64,000 nucleotides of DNA, taken from assembly GCA_032207245.1 (NCBI GenBank), contig CM063503.1:59926776-59990775 (forward strand), read 5' to 3'. This DNA comes from Pardosa pseudoannulata. Lineage: Eukaryota > Arthropoda > Arachnida > Araneae > Lycosidae. The notes under the pieces were generated by a model. That model searched no databases and had not been told where the DNA came from. It saw only the letters and a program-made list of their open reading frames with translations. Shown piece by piece: positions 61,008-64,000 of the stretch; the stretch's first letter is position 1; each line of letters starts with the position of its first letter. A program made the translations under genes and the position numbers.

Positions 61008-61744
61008 GTATGTATACCATTAGCTATTATTTTCAAAAGTTTTCAACTCAATCATATATGGTTAAATATGAAAAGAGACTAAAAATTTAAACGAACCTGC
61101 AGATTATTTTGTAAAGAGGCAAGAAGTCTCCAAAAGAGCGAAATTTTGTTGTGCTTCCAAAATAATAATGTAATCAAGTACTTTCCTAACCAAATCCAAT
61201 CTTTCCTGTCACTTATTTAACGAAAAGTAGTTTTTTTGTGTATTTTCTTCCTAGCTTAAAATATCCCTCTCCCACATTCTGTTTTTAACGTATGGGTGAT
61301 TTAAATATTTTACATGTAATAATTTTTTCTCCATTTCTTCCAAATTTCGGGATTTTTAATAAATTGTTTGTTATAAAATTGGATATGCTTTTGTAAAACA
61401 TTTTGTTAAATTTCCGAGTGTGTCATATAATTAAACAATGAAAAATACTTAAATTACATAAATTGGAATAATATCTTTTGTTCGATATGAGTGAAATGCA
61501 ATACCTAGTTATGTTTATCATGTAAATGGTAGACATATGGTATAAATTAAAGCAGTTCATTAAAATACGCCTTGAACATTACAAAAATATATATATATAT
61601 ATATATATGACACAAAAAAGAAATACAATAAAACAATAAAAAATATTTTTAGAAAGATTTTAGCGTCACATGTGTTACGCTATAGCATCTTTTATGACAT
61701 CTTTTATCCAGTTAAAAATTAAATCATTACATATTAAAATTTAA

Positions 61745-62300
61745 AGTCCTTTGACACTTATTTAGTTTAGACATTAATTATTATTATTTATATATTTTTT
61801 TGACGAATTCCGTCTCCTGAGCAATAGCAATTACCTTTTCCTACGTGGAGAAATTAGCAGAAAAAAAGTTTTCTAACGAACAATCAATGGACGCCACCTA
61901 GTTTGGAGAGTTGATGCTAGTGAGAAAATAAAGAAACTCTCCGATTCCCCCCTCCTTAATCGTTTCGACACTTTCATCATCCGCACGACACACGGCGATG
62001 AAACTAATTTAGCATACGTATTCCCAATAATGGTCCTTTGACACTTATTTAGTTTAGACATTAATTATCATTTTTTGATGAATTCCGTCTTCCGGGCAAT
62101 AGTAATTCCCTTTCCCTACTTGGATTAGCAGAAAAAGTTTTCTAACGAACAATCGATTGGCGCCAGGTAGTTTAGAGAGTTGATGCTAGAGAGACAATAA
62201 AGAAACTCTCCAACTCCCCCCTCCTCAATCGTTTCGGCACCTTCATCACCCGCAGGACACACGTTGATGAAACTAATTTGGCATACCTATTCCCAAGAAA
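61745..62300. repeat. 287-bp tandem duplication
   Basis: CCTTTGACACTTATTTAGTTTAGACATTAATTAT starts at 61748 and 62035. Shared downstream runs include GTTTTCTAACGAACAATC, AGAGTTGATGCTAG and AAGAAACTCTCC. Both units are open on the - strand (AKLVSS.CV, KRLRRGE.ESFFI), but that is shared ancestry of the duplication; I do not call a gene. Confidence 0.8.
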
Positions 62301-62776
62301 GGCTGGTGTCACTAGCGGTGGGCGAATCGAAGAGCTGAGCGGCCCTGATGTCATTGTGAGCCTGCTACAGAATGAAAAAGGAGTGAGAGACAATAGGATT
62401 GGAGAAATGGACCGAGGGAAGAGCTATGTTCTCGCTAGAGATAGAAGTCTACCAAAGACGTAGATTTTTATTTACCTTTGCATATAAGTACAGTTTCAAA
62501 GTCTATCTGAGACGTATTTATCTTCGCTCATCAGTGCTGTATTTATCTTTGATCCCAAAAAAATATTTTATTTCAGCTCCACAGTGCAGTTTTAACGTTT
62601 CGTGACAAATTTTTATTTTTATCGTTCATCAGTGCAGTTGTAAGGCTATATGAGACTTTCATCTATCATCTTCATCTATCAGGGCAGTGGTGAAGCCTAC
62701 TTGTGCCGCACGATTTTATATTAGCACACCAGGTCAAAAACATTGATATCCTTCGATCTCTGTCTTTATCTAAAAG

Positions 62777-62836
62777 GAAGGTCTTATTAGCCCTCATGTT
62801 GCAAAAAAGTAGACCGTAGCGCTACAAACCAAACTA
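62777..62836 (+). repeat. SINE 3' fragment
   Basis: GGAAGGTCTTATTAGCCCTC, ATGTTGCAAAAAAGTAGACC and GTAGCGCTACAAACCAAAC, the last 60 bp of the SINE only. Confidence 0.75.
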
Positions 62837-63669
62837 AAAAACCTAAACGGAAGACCTTTGGTTTTAACCGAGTGCATATAATTATTGTTAATCAACATAT
62901 TGTAAATAAATAAAATTATTTTGCTTATTGCTGGCAGACTATCCTTTCCGAAGCTTGTTTCATATCTTTCGCTACCAAGTTTTATCACGGCAAGCCCTAT
63001 GCGTTGCAATATTATATAATGAATAGTAAAACGATTTATTCATCTGGATAATTTTACAAGACTTTATTACATAAATAGATCTGATAGATCTGAGATAGAT
63101 CTCTGAGACAGATCTTATATAAAATAGATTGTTTATAAAATAGACCTCTGAAATCCTGATCAGACAAAATTTGTTAGAGATGATTTAGCTTTTATGAGAC
63201 TAGATGAATATGGGATTTATTATGTCCCATAGATTTTATTAATTATCTGTTTAACTGTAACCTTGGCTGAGGCATAACTACCAGAAATTTGGCGCGCAGG
63301 TAATATAGAAATGTAGATGAAACCCTTTGGCCGATAGACGTGTTCACAGTCTAATTGTTGTAAGGTACTTACAACACATACGCCAGTGTTCGTTCTTGAA
63401 AGGGGAAACACTGTAAAATATACTCTATAGAAGTAAAAGCAACTGCCTTATATTTAAACTAAAACATTTATTATATACAATATTTGCAGATTAATATATG
63501 ACTTGATTAATATAGGACGTGACATTTATTATTTTGTTTTGATATTTCTCAGTATTTTTTAAAATGGTAGTCCTTAATCAAAATGTTATGAAACCCAGGT
63601 AACAATCAGGAATATTAAGTTGGTTTACCTCAAGGCATTCACAGGGAATCAGGACGGGGCTCTAGGCAG

Positions 63670-63741
63670 GCTGAACGTCGGTGCTGGCGTAAAGGTCGTC
63701 ACTTTGCTGAACGTCGGTGGTGACGTAACGGTCGTCACTTT
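63670..63741. repeat. Two copies of a 36-bp tandem repeat
   Basis: GCTGAACGTCGGTG.TG.CGTAA.GGTCGTCACTTT twice in a row, with four or fewer differences. Confidence 0.85.
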
Positions 63742-64000
63742 GTCGAATCGGGCAAATATTGCTAGCCCGGGTTGACTGGCATGTTCACGGGATCTGGATG
63801 TACCCGTCTACACTGACTTCCGACCTTGACTCATTTTCAAACTTTTTTTTTTCTACAACTTTACACCTCGGTTCAACACCCATTTTTTCTCTTTTCCAAT
63901 CACTTGTTAGTGAAATTTTCCCACGTCTGCACCACCTTTGGGTACGCAGGTGGGCTTATTAAAATGGCCCCGCTGGTGAAAATTGACATTATTCCCTAGC

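Larger units (their letters stand above)
61008..64000. other. Intron after the last visible exon
   Basis: 3 kb with no exon that continues AAA3. It contains a short TA array (61590-61608), a 287-bp tandem duplication (about 61745-62300), a SINE 3' fragment (62777-62836) and a 36-bp tandem pair (63670-63741). ORFs here, including one at 63759-63962, have no recognisable product. Confidence 0.6.

Noticed and set aside
61873..62393. Two similar - strand ORFs (62 and 73 aa)
   Set aside because: Similarity comes from the 287-bp tandem duplication; no known product and no splice or promoter context.

Overview
The window is eukaryotic genomic DNA. It is AT-rich and full of microsatellites, tRNA-derived SINE copies and short DNA transposons, and its coding signal lies in short blocks bounded by GT and AG. 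An arthropod is likely, possibly a chelicerate such as a spider. That rests only on base composition, repeat style and how far the protein has diverged from vertebrate relatives, so treat it as a weak inference.

One gene occupies nearly the whole window on the + strand. It is an axonemal dynein heavy chain of the outer-arm beta class (the DNAH9/DNAH11/DNAH17 group; Drosophila Dhc93AB is, from memory, in the same group). I could place 31 exons between 1460 and 61007. They join with correct phases and no internal stop into 7209 nt (2403 codons). Both ends are open: the first few hundred residues lie before base 1, and AAA4, the stalk, AAA5, AAA6 and the C-terminal domain lie beyond 64000. In order the exons encode the N-terminal stem (exons 1-13, 1460-25085), the stem-to-linker region and linker (exons 14-19, 26551-35099), AAA1 (exons 20-24, 35986-42114), AAA2 (exons 25-28, 43599-53490) and AAA3 (exons 29-31, 55642-61007). 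The Walker A motifs of AAA1, AAA2 and AAA3 are intact. The AAA3 sensor-1 asparagine is replaced by cysteine.

The introns carry the rest. There are about a dozen copies or fragments of one tRNA-derived SINE with Pol III A and B boxes. There is an 806-bp pogo-like element with perfect termini and a leftover transposase ORF, and a decayed mariner. I also see piggyBac-like MITEs at TTAA sites, two Harbinger-like palindromic MITEs with TAA/TTA duplications, several tandem duplications of 240-410 bp, and long TA arrays. Intronic relics of the dynein gene itself are the most distinctive local feature: two decayed copies of the AAA1 P-loop exon just upstream of the real one, a decayed copy of the start of exon 14, and a copy of the sequence around the exon 16 donor pasted into a later intron.

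I found no second complete host gene, no true tRNA or rRNA gene, and no CRISPR array or prokaryotic feature. I saw no previously undescribed biological system; the exon relics, the AAA3 substitution and a dispersed repeat with a conserved reading frame are the best leads.
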